Assembly: GCF_000257665.1 (NCBI RefSeq)
Contig: NZ_AJKR01000002.1
Coordinates: forward strand, 186,001 to 250,000
DNA from: Candidatus Aquiluna sp. IMCC13023
GTDB taxonomy: Bacteria > Actinomycetota > Actinomycetes > Actinomycetales > Microbacteriaceae
Reading direction: 5' to 3'
DNA length: 64,000 bases
Made by a program: the position numbers and the translations under genes. Below are positions 51,697 to 61,756 of this stretch, in pieces (the stretch's first letter is position 1; every line of letters begins with the position of its first letter). The notes under the pieces are model-generated. The model did not search any database. It was not told the origin of the DNA and saw nothing but the letters and a program-made list of their open reading frames with translations.

Positions 51697-54582
51697 ATGC
51701 TGCTGTCAGTTCACGACCAGTTCGCCGGCGCCCTAGCCGACCCCGGACGCCTTAGCGCTCGAGTGATTGATCTTCACGCGAACGCCCATGACGCCTCGCA
51801 CTTTCTACTCATCCCCGAGACTCTCGTGATCGCTCAGGACGCTGCCGAAGTGGGGAGGCTGCTACAGGTCGGGGCTCGCACCGGAATGCCCGTCACCCTG
51901 CGTTCGGGCGGTACCAGCCTTAGTGGTCAAGGCCTCACCGATGGCGTTCTTGTCGACGTGCGCCGTAATTTCCGAGGCATAACTATCGAAGCTGACGGGA
52001 TGCGCGTTCGCGTGCAACCTGGGGCGACAGTTCGCCAAGTCAACGGAGCCCTCGCCCGCTACGGTCGCAAACTTGGCCCCGATCCTGCTAGCGAATCCGC
52101 CTGCACCATCGGTGGAGTTGTTGCCAACAACTCCTCGGGGATGGCCTGTGGCATCACTGGCAATACCTACAAGACCCTCGAGTCTCTGACTCTCGTGCTC
52201 ACCAGCGGCACCGTCGTCGACACGGCGGCCCCAGATGCCGACCAGAGGCTTCACCACGACGAACCCGAGCTCTTTGAAGGGTTATTGCGATTGCGCGACC
52301 GCGTGCGCAACAACCCCATCTCGGTGGGCATCATTGAGCACCAGTTCTCAATGAAGAACACCATGGGCTACGGACTCAATTCGTTCCTCGACCACGACGA
52401 ACCCGCACAGCTCCTCGCGCACCTAGTGATTGGATCAGAGGGGACCCTGGGGTTTGTGGCTGAGGCCGTATTCCGCACCCTCCCGCTGCTGGGCCATGCC
52501 GCAACCGGGCTGGTGATCTTCGACAGCCTGCTCGCCGCGAACGAAGCACTCCCCGAAATTGTTGCCACAGGTGCTACCACGATTGAACTCATGGATGCCC
52601 AATCACTGCGCGTCGGCAAAATGGAGGCTGACGCTCATCCGCTCATCCGCGATCTCGCCATCCACCAGCATGCCGCCCTACTCGTGGAATACCAAGCGGC
52701 AACGGCCGAGGAGTTGAGTGAGCAGCAGACGCGCGGAAGCCGTGCGCTGGAAGCCCTCAAGGTGAGCGAACCGGTGGTGCTCTCCCGCGAAGCCGCAACC
52801 CGCGCCTCGCTCTGGCACATGCGCAAAGGCCTCTATGCAAGCGTTGCCGGAGCACGTCCTTCCGGTACTACTGCGCTGCTCGAGGACATTTCCGTTCCCG
52901 TCGAGTCACTGGCCCGCACAAGCTCCCGACTTATTGAGCTCTTCGACCAGTACGGGTACGAGAACAGTGTGATTTTTGGGCACGCAAAGGATGGCAACAT
53001 CCACTTCATGCTCACCGATCTGTTCGAGGGAGCCGGTCTGAAACGGTATGCAGCGTTCACGGAAGACTTGGTGGATCTCGTGTTGGGCGAGGGCGGTTCT
53101 CTCAAGGCCGAGCACGGTACCGGGCGCGTCATGGCCCCCTACGTGCAACGCCAGTATGGCGACGAACTGTACGGCGTGATGCGTGAGGTGAAAGTGCTGT
53201 TTGACCCGAGCGGGATGCTCAACCCCGGCGTCATAATCACCGACGACCCCGCCTTGCACCTCAAGAACATCAAGTCCACTCCGACGATTGAAGCCGAGGT
53301 CGACCGTTGTGTCGAGTGCGGTTACTGCGAACCGGTGTGCCCGAGCCGTGACCTGACGCTGACCCCGCGACAACGCATTGTGGTGAAGCGTGCCATCGCG
53401 ACCGCGCACGCCGACGGTGACAACACTCTCGCGGCTGAACTCGAGAGAGACTACGAGTACGAGGGCGTGCAAACCTGTGCGGTGGATGGCATGTGCCAGA
53501 CCGCGTGCCCCGTGCTTATCAACACGGGCGACCTCGTGCGTAGACTCCGCACGACTGAGAACTCGGCAGTCGAGAAGAAGGTATGGAACAAAGCCGCAAC
53601 CCACTGGGGAGCGACGACTGCGATCGCTGGGGCGGCGCTTTCGATCACTAAGAAGCTTCCATCGGCCGTCGTGACCGGACCCAACAAGTTGGCGCGCGCC
53701 GTTCTCGGCGATGATGTGCTGCCGCTGTGGTCTTCCGAGCTGCCCGCCGGGGGTGCCCGACGCGCACGACCCGCACCTGAATCATCCGCAGATGTCGAAG
53801 CTGTTTACGTGCCCGCGTGCGTGAATGCGATGTTCGGTCCCGCCACCCGCCCGGACGGCACCCGCGGGCCTGGCGTGCAGGCCAGCTTCGAGGAACTATG
53901 TGCGCGCGCCGGCGTCACCGTGTTGGTTCCCGAAAACATTGATTCGCTGTGCTGCGGCACTCCATGGTCGTCGAAGGGTTTGCCGGATGGCGCCGCCATC
54001 ATGCAGGAGCGCGTGCTCACTAGCTTGAGGGCGGCTAGTCGAGACGGGGAACTCCCAATCATCTGTGACGCATCGTCGTGCACCGAAGGCCTGCTTCACA
54101 CGATCGAGAATGATCCAGAACCTTCAGCACGCGGAGCACGGCCGCTGCGCGTGATTGATGTGGTTGAATTCGTGGCTAACCGTATAGTTCCATTACTTCC
54201 GACAGTTCCAGCTGAGTCGCTTGGATCGGCCGCAGGCACAGCGGCACCTGCCTACGAACGAATCGATTCACTTGCGCTGCATCCGACGTGTTCTTCAACC
54301 AGTCTGGGGCTCAACGACCAGCTCACCATTGTTGCGAACGCTGTGGCCAAAGAGGTGATGGTTCCTGAAAGCTGGGGATGCTGTGCATTCGCTGGTGACC
54401 GAGGGATGCTGCATCCGGAACTGACTGAATCGGCGACAGCAGTGCAGGCCGCAGAGGTTCGCGCCGCCGGAGCATCGACCCACGCGAGCTGCAACCGCAC
54501 GTGCGAACTCGGGATGACGCGGGCCACCGGAAGCGACTACCGTCACGTCGTGGAGTTGCTTGCCGAGGTTACTCGCCCTTAG
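51697..54582 (+). CDS. FAD-linked oxidase / 4Fe-4S dehydrogenase (D-lactate or glycolate dehydrogenase-like)
   Basis: 961 residues. An FAD-binding (PCMH/VAO) domain comes first (VTLRSGGTSLSGQGLTDGV, GGVVANNSSGMACG), then a GlcD-like substrate domain with the VIFGHAKDGNIHFM and LKAEHGTGRVMAPYV motifs. From about residue 537 follow a 4Fe-4S dicluster (CVECGYCEPVCPS and CAVDGMCQTACPV) and two CCG domains (CCGTPWSSKG near 751, WGCCAFAGDRG near 894). This is GlcD fused to GlcF, the layout of bacterial D-lactate dehydrogenases that feed the quinone pool. GAGGAG precedes ATG. A GntR regulator is divergent. Confidence 0.9.
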   Translation: MLLSVHDQFAGALADPGRLSARVIDLHANAHDASHFLLIPETLVIAQDAAEVGRLLQVGARTGMPVTLRSGGTSLSGQGLTDGVLVDVRRNFRGITIEADGMRVRVQPGATVRQVNGALARYGRKLGPDPASESACTIGGVVANNSSGMACGITGNTYKTLESLTLVLTSGTVVDTAAPDADQRLHHDEPELFEGLLRLRDRVRNNPISVGIIEHQFSMKNTMGYGLNSFLDHDEPAQLLAHLVIGSEGTLGFVAEAVFRTLPLLGHAATGLVIFDSLLAANEALPEIVATGATTIELMDAQSLRVGKMEADAHPLIRDLAIHQHAALLVEYQAATAEELSEQQTRGSRALEALKVSEPVVLSREAATRASLWHMRKGLYASVAGARPSGTTALLEDISVPVESLARTSSRLIELFDQYGYENSVIFGHAKDGNIHFMLTDLFEGAGLKRYAAFTEDLVDLVLGEGGSLKAEHGTGRVMAPYVQRQYGDELYGVMREVKVLFDPSGMLNPGVIITDDPALHLKNIKSTPTIEAEVDRCVECGYCEPVCPSRDLTLTPRQRIVVKRAIATAHADGDNTLAAELERDYEYEGVQTCAVDGMCQTACPVLINTGDLVRRLRTTENSAVEKKVWNKAATHWGATTAIAGAALSITKKLPSAVVTGPNKLARAVLGDDVLPLWSSELPAGGARRARPAPESSADVEAVYVPACVNAMFGPATRPDGTRGPGVQASFEELCARAGVTVLVPENIDSLCCGTPWSSKGLPDGAAIMQERVLTSLRAASRDGELPIICDASSCTEGLLHTIENDPEPSARGARPLRVIDVVEFVANRIVPLLPTVPAESLGSAAGTAAPAYERIDSLALHPTCSSTSLGLNDQLTIVANAVAKEVMVPESWGCCAFAGDRGMLHPELTESATAVQAAEVRAAGASTHASCNRTCELGMTRATGSDYRHVVELLAEVTRP

Positions 54583-54692
54583 CGGTCCCCGTGACGCACG
54601 CTTGCTGACTTTGCTGCTTGATGCGCCTACATCGAGACAACTCTTTGCCGGCAGAACCCGATGAGGTCGAGGTTTTCAAGTCAAACGTTGGT

Positions 54693-55682
54693 TTAGGGGA
54701 GCTCTGAGCCGCGTAATTCGAGGGTGGTAGGAACGATGTGGGTGGTCGCTTCGGTTGACGAACCCGAGAGTCGGTTCAACACGATCTCCGCGGCGAGTCT
54801 TCCCATCTGGGAAATATCCTGGCTTACCACCGACACGGCTGGCGTGGTGAAGTAGGCAGCCTCGAAATCGTCGAAACCAATCAAGGGCAATCGGCCGTGT
54901 TCCCGAAAAGCGAGCAAGGCGCCGACGGATGCGCGGTTGTTGGCGGCAAACACTGCGTCGATCCTCGAGGAGAGCATTAGCCCATCAACGGCTGAGGCTG
55001 CCTGCTCTCTCGAGTGGGCATTCGTGGCCACGATGTCATCGTCGACCTCGAGACCGGCATCGTGAAGCGCTAAAAGGTACCCTGCATAACGCTCGCGCAT
55101 CGTGTAAATCGATAATGCATCACCGATGAAAGCTACCCGGCGGGCCCCATTGCGGATCAGCTCGGCAACGGCGCTGCGTGCTCCGCCCGAGTTGTCAGAG
55201 AGTATGACGTCGGCGCCCACGAAGTCGAGGGGGCGGTCGAGGAAGACCAGAGGAGGGGTGGGTGACGGCATGCTTGACCAGTCGCGGCCAGGATCACGAG
55301 GTGGAACGACGATGAGTGCATCTGTGCGTTGCTCCATAAGCCGGTCTACAAGACGGTCATGTTGCGCGCCGCTTTCGTCCGAACTCGCGCTGATCACCAG
55401 GTAGCCGCGATCTCGGGCGTAGCCTTCGATAGCCTGCGTGAGCCCAGAATAATAGGGGTTGGCGAGATCACCGATGATGAGTCCGAGAGTCTTGCTCGTC
55501 CCTCCCGGACGGATGCTCGCTGCTGCAAGGTTGCGGCGGTATCCGAGTGCTTTAATCGCCTCTGCAATTCGGGCCGCCATAGCGGCATTGATGTTCGTCT
55601 CGCCGTTGACGAATCGTGAAACCGTCTTGAGAGAGACACCAGCGTCACGGGCCACATCGTTCATTGTTGGGGCGTCAGTCAT
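54693..55682 (-). CDS. LacI-family transcription regulator
   Basis: 329 residues from ATG 55682 with AAGGAG six bases upstream. The N-terminal helix-turn-helix is MNDVARDAGVSLKTVSRFVN with the hinge helix YRRNLAAASI; the rest is a periplasmic-binding-protein-like sensor (LGLIIGDLANPYYSGLTQAI, LPLIGFDDFEAAYFTTP, VVSQDISQMGRLAAE). It probably represses the aldolase operon via ACAACGTTGT at 50615 in response to a sugar. It closes the GC-rich island. Confidence 0.92.
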   Translation of the reverse strand: MTDAPTMNDVARDAGVSLKTVSRFVNGETNINAAMAARIAEAIKALGYRRNLAAASIRPGGTSKTLGLIIGDLANPYYSGLTQAIEGYARDRGYLVISASSDESGAQHDRLVDRLMEQRTDALIVVPPRDPGRDWSSMPSPTPPLVFLDRPLDFVGADVILSDNSGGARSAVAELIRNGARRVAFIGDALSIYTMRERYAGYLLALHDAGLEVDDDIVATNAHSREQAASAVDGLMLSSRIDAVFAANNRASVGALLAFREHGRLPLIGFDDFEAAYFTTPAVSVVSQDISQMGRLAAEIVLNRLSGSSTEATTHIVPTTLELRGSELP

Positions 55683-56210
55683 TATTGTCTCCTTCTGACT
55701 AAGTATTCCGCAAAGTTCTCGTCGCAACCAGAATGACGTGAACGGGAAGTCGCTCAGGTCGCGTAATCGCCCAGAGCGCCACGGACTGAAGATGTCGGAA
55801 GAAGTTAGCCATAAGGAACCGGCCGCGGATGATTACGGGGGATCGAGCGTGAGCCGGCTGAAGTGGCCTGTGCGAACTGAAAAATAGACAGTTTCTAGGT
55901 GGCCCGCCGAAGCCAAAAATGACCAATTCCTGCGACTCGGTCATTATCTTATTAGCAGTTTTTTTTGCTGTCCTTGCCTCTCTTATCCCCGTTGGCTTAC
56001 GGCTGCACGAGAAAAAAATATGTTTATCCCGTGCATCGTGATTTTGGAAATGCTGGACCTGTTGGTCTTTGATGAGGCTGCACCTGGCGCTGATGCAAAA
56101 GACGAAAGACGAAGGAAGTCGACACCGTTATGTTTTTTTGAGTAATAATTAGCGACAACCCCAAGCGCCTGCGGCAATTGCTGCTAATGCCTATCTAGGC
56201 TCTTGTTGAA
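55683..56210. other. 528-bp gene-free junction between island and ftsE
   Basis: No convincing gene. The first ~190 bases are GC-rich like the island; after about 55880 the composition becomes AT-rich like the core. AATGACC (55918-55924) and GGTCATT (55939-55945) form a hairpin followed 20 bases later by a run of eight Ts, a weak terminator candidate. No copy of the tRNA-Ser 3' end is visible here. It also holds the ftsE promoter, which I cannot place. Confidence 0.55.
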
Positions 56211-56951
56211 ATGATAAGACTTGAAGAAATCACCAAGACATACCGCGGTGCCGGTGAGCCAGCTCTTCGCGAGGTATCGCTAGACATACAGCGTGGCGAG
56301 TTCGTGTTTCTGGTCGGGGCTTCCGGGTCCGGCAAGTCATCGCTATTGCGCATGATGCTTCGCGAGGAAAAGCCTGACAGCGGAAACGTCTTGGTTCTGG
56401 GGGAGAACTTGTTTCGGATTCCTGCGAGACGAGTGCCACAATTTAGGCGACAGCTCGGGGTTGTCTTCCAGGATTTCCGGTTGCTTACAAACAAAACCGT
56501 TTATCAAAATATCGCCTTTGCACTGCAAGTAATCGGAAAGCCAAAGGCGTTTATCGAAACTGCGGTTCCGGATGTTCTGCGGCTAGTCGGCCTTGATCAT
56601 AAATCCAACTCATTGCCCTCGGCGCTGTCTGGAGGCGAGCAGCAGCGAGTGGCAATTGCCAGAGCGGTTGTGAATCGTCCCGAGGTGTTGCTGGCCGATG
56701 AGCCAACTGGAAACCTAGATCCGGTATCAAGCACTGAGATCATGAACTTGCTCGAACGAATTAATCTTTCCGGCACCACGATCGTGATGGCGACTCACGA
56801 CAGGAACATTGTGGACCGGATGCAAAAGAGGGTTGTGGAGATAAGTGCCGGTGAAATAATCCGAGACGCTCAGACCGCAAGCTATAAGGAAATTCCTTCC
56901 GAGCCCATGCCGATAATCCCAGAGCCCAAGGACTTTGAGGAAAGACCATGA
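56211..56951 (+). CDS. ftsE: Cell-division ABC ATPase FtsE
   Basis: 246 residues. Walker A GASGSGKSSL, signature LSGGEQQRVAIARAV, Walker B VLLADEPTGNLDP and switch histidine MATHDRNIVDRM are present; MIRLEEITKTYRGAGEPAL is the usual FtsE opening. With FtsX it forms a membrane complex that turns on peptidoglycan hydrolases at division. It has a ~25-residue C-terminal extension rich in proline and glutamate. The last bases overlap ftsX (ATGA). Confidence 0.95.
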   Translation: MIRLEEITKTYRGAGEPALREVSLDIQRGEFVFLVGASGSGKSSLLRMMLREEKPDSGNVLVLGENLFRIPARRVPQFRRQLGVVFQDFRLLTNKTVYQNIAFALQVIGKPKAFIETAVPDVLRLVGLDHKSNSLPSALSGGEQQRVAIARAVVNRPEVLLADEPTGNLDPVSSTEIMNLLERINLSGTTIVMATHDRNIVDRMQKRVVEISAGEIIRDAQTASYKEIPSEPMPIIPEPKDFEERP

Positions 56952-57862
56952 AGGTGGGGCTAATTCTCTCGGAGATGTGGTCGGGGATTCGCGGCAATTT
57001 CTCGATGATTGTGTCGATCATTTTGGTCACTTTTGTTTCTCTGAGCTTTGTCTCGGTTGCGGCCCTGTTGCAGCTGCAGGTTGGCAACATGAAAGATTAT
57101 TGGTATGACCGAGCTCAGATTGCGATTTATCTATGCTCGGACTTTTCGCCAGAAGAGCAGTGCCCGGCTGGCGTAGCAACTGCGGGCCAGGTGGCTGCAG
57201 TCGAGGCATCTCTAAACAGCCAGGCGCTGACACCACATATCGAAGCGTTCTACTTCGAATCTCAGCAGGATGCATTTGACAGGTTCTTGGCCGAGTCAGA
57301 AGACTTATCCGCAGCTCAGTATCTTCTGCCGGAACAGCTGAATGAAGCTTTTTGGGTGAACCTAATAAACCCCGATAAGACTGAGTTGATTGTAGAAGCA
57401 TTTAGCAATCAGCCAGGGGTTGCCGAGGTTCGAGATCAGCGCGGCTACTTAGACCAAATTATTACTTTTCTAAACATCTCCTCATTGGCCGTGGGTGGCG
57501 TAGCGGCCATAATGCTTTTCAGCGCTGCCCTTTTGACCACAACCACAATTCGGCTAAGTGCTTTTTCCAGAAGGCGAGAAATTGCAATTATGCGTCTGGT
57601 TGGTGCTTCCAGCTGGTCAATTCAGCTGCCATTTATTCTTGAGGGCTTGCTGGCGGCGTTAGTGGGTGGCGGGTTGGCTATTGCGACGGTGGCCTTCGGG
57701 ACTCAATATTTCGTAACGGATCTTCTTTCGACTCAGCTGGCGTTCACGAGCTTTGTTGGCATCGACGATGTCTTTGCCATTGCGCCTTTCGTGCTGGGAG
57801 TCGGCGCGCTGATTGCAACCTTGGCTGCTGCGTTGTCGACTTATAGACACGTCAGAGTCTAA
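56948..57862 (+). CDS. ftsX: Cell-division membrane protein FtsX
   Basis: 304 residues with an N-terminal helix (FSMIVSIILVTFVSLSFVSVA), a ~120-residue external domain containing two cysteines (YLCSDFSPEEQCP) and three C-terminal helices, including the FtsX-core RRREIAIMRLVGASSWSIQLPFILEG. The external domain binds a peptidoglycan hydrolase partner. It is coupled to ftsE. The usual next gene, smpB, is absent here; rpoB follows after 235 bases. Confidence 0.95.
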   Translation: MKVGLILSEMWSGIRGNFSMIVSIILVTFVSLSFVSVAALLQLQVGNMKDYWYDRAQIAIYLCSDFSPEEQCPAGVATAGQVAAVEASLNSQALTPHIEAFYFESQQDAFDRFLAESEDLSAAQYLLPEQLNEAFWVNLINPDKTELIVEAFSNQPGVAEVRDQRGYLDQIITFLNISSLAVGGVAAIMLFSAALLTTTTIRLSAFSRRREIAIMRLVGASSWSIQLPFILEGLLAALVGGGLAIATVAFGTQYFVTDLLSTQLAFTSFVGIDDVFAIAPFVLGVGALIATLAAALSTYRHVRV

Positions 57863-58097
57863 AAAGGCGGTCTTTTTTGGTTTTTAGCTAAATCTCAAAA
57901 ACATCACACATTTATAACTATGCTGCGTACATTTAAGTTGCGTGCCACACTATGCACCCCTTAGGATTGAGGTTTGCTTCCCTAACCCATGCCTTGAAGA
58001 TAAATAGCGGTTTTTTTGGCGTGATGCATATTTTGGCGTCATTGGTTTAGGAATGCAGATTTCCGCCTAAATTACGAGAACCCTAGGGGTATTAACT

Positions 58098-61000
58098 TTG
58101 GCTGCTGCGAAAAACGCTAGTTCAATCAAGTCCGCAAAAAACTCTCGCCAAGCAATGCGTCCGACATTTGCAAAGCACCCAGACCCGATCGAGATACCAG
58201 ATCTACTCTCCCTTCAGACGGAGAGCTTTGATCAGTTGGTCGGCAACCCTGCATGGCGTGACATCGCTGGCAAGGATGCAAGGACCGGTCTAGACGAGGT
58301 CTTTGAAGAAATCAGCCCAATTGAGGACAGCTCAAACGCTGCTCAAGATGCGAAAATGGGGCTCTCCTTCTCAGAGCCAATCCTGTTTGATCCGACCTAC
58401 ACTCCTGATCAGTGCAAGGAAAAGGGAAAGAGCTACACAAAGCCGCTTTATATCAAGGCCGAGTTCACCAACTACTTGACCGGTGAAATCAAGAGCCAGA
58501 CCGTGTTCATGGGTGACTTCCCAGTTATGACCGGCAAGGGCACGTTCATTATTAACGGAACCGAGCGAGTTGTTGTTTCTCAGCTAGTCCGTTCCCCAGG
58601 TGTTTACTTCTCGGTGTCGACCAACACCACTGGAAACCTTGACGTTCGCAACAACAAGGCCCAGATCATCCCAAGCCGTGGTTCTTACCTGGAGTTTTTG
58701 ACCGAGTGGGTCAAGGACGAGCGTAAGCCGGCCGCTAGGTTCGGTAAGCCGATCTTGCAGGTGCAGGTTGACCGCAAGACCAAGGTTTCGGCAACAATCT
58801 TCTTGAAGGCTCTTGGTTTTTCCAAGGAAGAAATTCGCGCTGAGTTCTCAGACATCAAGGCTGCAGCACTTGCAAGCCCGCTGGGTATTAGCTACGACGA
58901 TGACATCATCGAGCGCACCCTTGAATATGACGAGTCAAAGGTTTTCCCAAACGGAATCCTTACAAAGGAAGACGCACTTCGCGAGGTTTACCGCAAGGTA
59001 CGCGGCGAAGCTGCCGGTGCTGAAGTTGCCGAGGCTTGGTTGCGTTCAACCTACTTCGAGGGCAAGCGTTACAACTTGGCTCGCGTGGGTCGCCACAAGC
59101 TAAACCGCAAACTGAACATCAACCAGGCTGCAGACACCACAACTTTGACCAACGAGGACATCGTTGCAACATTGAAGTACCTGTTGCTGTTCGATTTGAC
59201 CTTGGCCAATAACGTTTCTTCAAACACTCAGCGTGCTGAGTTCAATGTGAAGATGGCTGGCAAGAAGGTCAACCTAGTTGTTAGCTCGGATGACATCGAC
59301 GATTTCTCGAACCGTCGTATTCGTTCGGTTGGTGAGTTGATTCAGAACCAGGTTCGAATCGGCCTAAGCCGCATGGAGCGAGTTGTTCGCGAGCGTATGT
59401 CCACGCAGGACATCGAAGCGATCACCCCGCAGACACTTATTAACCTGCGACCAGTTGTTTCGGCAATCAAAGAGTTCTTTGGTGCCAGCCAGCTTTCGCA
59501 GTTTATGGACCAGAACAACCCATTGGCCGGTCTTGCTCACAAGCGTCGCTTGTCAGCACTTGGACCGGGAGGTATCGCTCGTGAGCGTGCCCAAATGGAG
59601 GTTCGTGACGTTCACCCTTCTCACTACGGACGTATGTGTCCTGTTGAGACTCCGGAAGGCCCGAACATTGGTCTTATCGGTTCACTAACCGCTTTTAGCA
59701 AGATCAACGCTTTTGGCTTCATTGAAACTCCCTACCGTTTGGTGAAGGACAACAAGGTCGGCAAGAAGGTCGATTACCTTGACGCCTCTGCCGAAGAGGG
59801 CAAGGTTATCGCCGGAGCTGATACTCCTTTGAATGCTGATGGCACATTGGTTGGACCACGTGCCTTTGCTCGCTTCCGTGGAGACATGGTTGAGGTTGCA
59901 GCCGAGGACGTCGATTACATCGACATTTCCCCTCGACAGCTAGCTTCAGTATCAACCTCGTTGATTCCATTCCTTGAGCACGATGACTCGTCACGTGCGT
60001 TGATGGGTGCGAACATGCAACGTCAGGCTGTTCCTCTTCTAGAGGCAGAAAGCCCATTTGTTGGAACCGGTATGGAGCGCCTAGCGGCGATTGACTCCGG
60101 TGCTGTTCTGATCAATGAGCTGGCCGGTGTCGTAGAAGAAATCGATGCTGACCAGATAGTCGTTATGAACGACGATGGTTCGCGCTCAAACTACACACTT
60201 CGCAAGTTTGACCGCTCGAACCAGGGCACCGCAATCAACCAGAAGGCGATTATCCAAATCGGCCAGCGGGTTGAAAAGGGCGATGTTCTGGCTGACGGTC
60301 CATCCACCGAGAATGGTGAGCTAGCGCTTGGAAAGAACCTGCTCGTGGCATTCATGCCGTGGGAAGGTTACAACTTTGAGGACGCCATCATCCTGAGCCA
60401 GGAGCTAGTCAAGAACGACACTCTTTCCTCAATCCACATCGAAGAGTACGAAGTTGATGCCAGAGACACCAAGCTTGGTGCTGAAGAGATCACTTCTGAC
60501 CTTCCAAACATCTCGGTTGAAGCACTTGCTCAGCTAGATGAGAGTGGAATTATCCGCATCGGAGCCGAAGTTCGCCCGGGAGACATCCTGGTTGGAAAGG
60601 TCACGCCTAAGGGTGAGACTGAGCTTTCAGCTGAGGAGCGACTATTGCGTGCGATATTCAACGAGAAATCTCGTGAAGTTCGCGACACCTCTTTGAAGGT
60701 GCCACACGGTGAGCAGGGAACCATCATTGGCGTCAAGGTATTTGACGCTGAAGAGGGCGACGAGCTTGGTGCCGGCGTGAACAAGCGCGTAGTTGTTTAC
60801 ATCGCCCAGAAGCGAAAGATCACCGAGGGTGACAAGCTTGCTGGCCGCCACGGCAACAAGGGTGTTATCGCCAAAATCTTGCCTGTCGAGGACATGCCGT
60901 TCATGGAAGACGGAACTCCGGTTGACATCGTATTGAACCCATTGGGTATTCCTGGTCGAATGAACTTCGGTCAGGTTCTGGAATCACACCTTGGTTGGGT

Positions 61001-61721
61001 TTGCCGCCAGGGCTGGGATGTTTCCGGAGTTGCTAAGTGGGCAGATGAGATGTCTAAGGACCTCTTCAAGTCCCCAGCTGGAACTAAGGTAGCGACCCCG
61101 GTATTCGACGGTGCAACCAAGAACCAGGTTGCCGGTCTTCTGGATCACACCTTGCCAAACCGTGACGGCAACCGCCTAATCGATGGCAGTGGTAAAGCCA
61201 ACCTCTTCGATGGTCGCTCCGGCGAGCCATACCCAATGCCAATTGCTGTTGGCGTGAAGTACATGTTGAAGCTGCACCACTTGGTTGATGACAAGATTCA
61301 CGCTCGTTCCACCGGTCCTTACTCCATGATTACTCAGCAACCACTTGGTGGTAAGGCTCAGTTCGGTGGACAGCGATTTGGTGAGATGGAAGTTTGGGCA
61401 CTGCAGGCTTATGGCGCAGCACACACACTCCAGGAGCTACTGACTATCAAGTCGGACGACATCGCCGGCCGTGTTCGAACCTACGAGGCAATCGTTAAGG
61501 GCGAGAACATTCAGGCACCTGGTATTCCGGAATCCTTCCGAGTACTCGCAAAGGAAATGCAGTCACTGGGCCTAAACGTCGAGGTAATCGACAACAAGGG
61601 CCAAGTTGTTGTTCTGAAGGACGAGGCGTTTGAAAACGACCGCGCCGCTGAGGAACTGGGCATCAACCTGAGCCGCAACGAGCAGTTGTCATCTGACTCC
61701 GACTTCAACACCTACCAGTAA
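58098..61721 (+). CDS. rpoB: RNA polymerase beta subunit
   Basis: 1,207 residues from TTG 58098 ([15 protein letters not shown]), the usual actinobacterial N-terminus, with AGGGG upstream. The rifampicin pocket reads [20 protein letters not shown] then RLSALGPGG, with the sensitive-type Asp, His and Ser present, so no classic resistance change is seen. [16 protein letters not shown] and [20 protein letters not shown] are further hallmarks. It precedes rpoC by 35 bases. The 235-base leader before it has AT-rich stretches but no promoter I would assign. Confidence 0.98.
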   Translation: MAAAKNASSIKSAKNSRQAMRPTFAKHPDPIEIPDLLSLQTESFDQLVGNPAWRDIAGKDARTGLDEVFEEISPIEDSSNAAQDAKMGLSFSEPILFDPTYTPDQCKEKGKSYTKPLYIKAEFTNYLTGEIKSQTVFMGDFPVMTGKGTFIINGTERVVVSQLVRSPGVYFSVSTNTTGNLDVRNNKAQIIPSRGSYLEFLTEWVKDERKPAARFGKPILQVQVDRKTKVSATIFLKALGFSKEEIRAEFSDIKAAALASPLGISYDDDIIERTLEYDESKVFPNGILTKEDALREVYRKVRGEAAGAEVAEAWLRSTYFEGKRYNLARVGRHKLNRKLNINQAADTTTLTNEDIVATLKYLLLFDLTLANNVSSNTQRAEFNVKMAGKKVNLVVSSDDIDDFSNRRIRSVGELIQNQVRIGLSRMERVVRERMSTQDIEAITPQTLINLRPVVSAIKEFFGASQLSQFMDQNNPLAGLAHKRRLSALGPGGIARERAQMEVRDVHPSHYGRMCPVETPEGPNIGLIGSLTAFSKINAFGFIETPYRLVKDNKVGKKVDYLDASAEEGKVIAGADTPLNADGTLVGPRAFARFRGDMVEVAAEDVDYIDISPRQLASVSTSLIPFLEHDDSSRALMGANMQRQAVPLLEAESPFVGTGMERLAAIDSGAVLINELAGVVEEIDADQIVVMNDDGSRSNYTLRKFDRSNQGTAINQKAIIQIGQRVEKGDVLADGPSTENGELALGKNLLVAFMPWEGYNFEDAIILSQELVKNDTLSSIHIEEYEVDARDTKLGAEEITSDLPNISVEALAQLDESGIIRIGAEVRPGDILVGKVTPKGETELSAEERLLRAIFNEKSREVRDTSLKVPHGEQGTIIGVKVFDAEEGDELGAGVNKRVVVYIAQKRKITEGDKLAGRHGNKGVIAKILPVEDMPFMEDGTPVDIVLNPLGIPGRMNFGQVLESHLGWVCRQGWDVSGVAKWADEMSKDLFKSPAGTKVATPVFDGATKNQVAGLLDHTLPNRDGNRLIDGSGKANLFDGRSGEPYPMPIAVGVKYMLKLHHLVDDKIHARSTGPYSMITQQPLGGKAQFGGQRFGEMEVWALQAYGAAHTLQELLTIKSDDIAGRVRTYEAIVKGENIQAPGIPESFRVLAKEMQSLGLNVEVIDNKGQVVVLKDEAFENDRAAEELGINLSRNEQLSSDSDFNTYQ

Positions 61722-61756
61722 TTCCGAATCTCGAATTTTCAGAAGGAAATAAACAT

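Noticed and set aside
46283-56210. Integrase-type att duplication of the tRNA-Ser 3' end at the far side of the GC-rich island
   Set aside because: I looked for the TTCAAATCCCACCGTC stretch in 55.7-56.2 kb and did not find it; no integrase gene is present either.
57861-57877. AAAAAG/CTTTTT hairpin after ftsX as a terminator
   Set aside because: The stem is almost all A-T pairs and would be too weak to act alone.
59460-59650. Rifampicin-resistance change in rpoB
   Set aside because: The residues known to mutate (Asp, His, Ser of the pocket) are all of the sensitive type.
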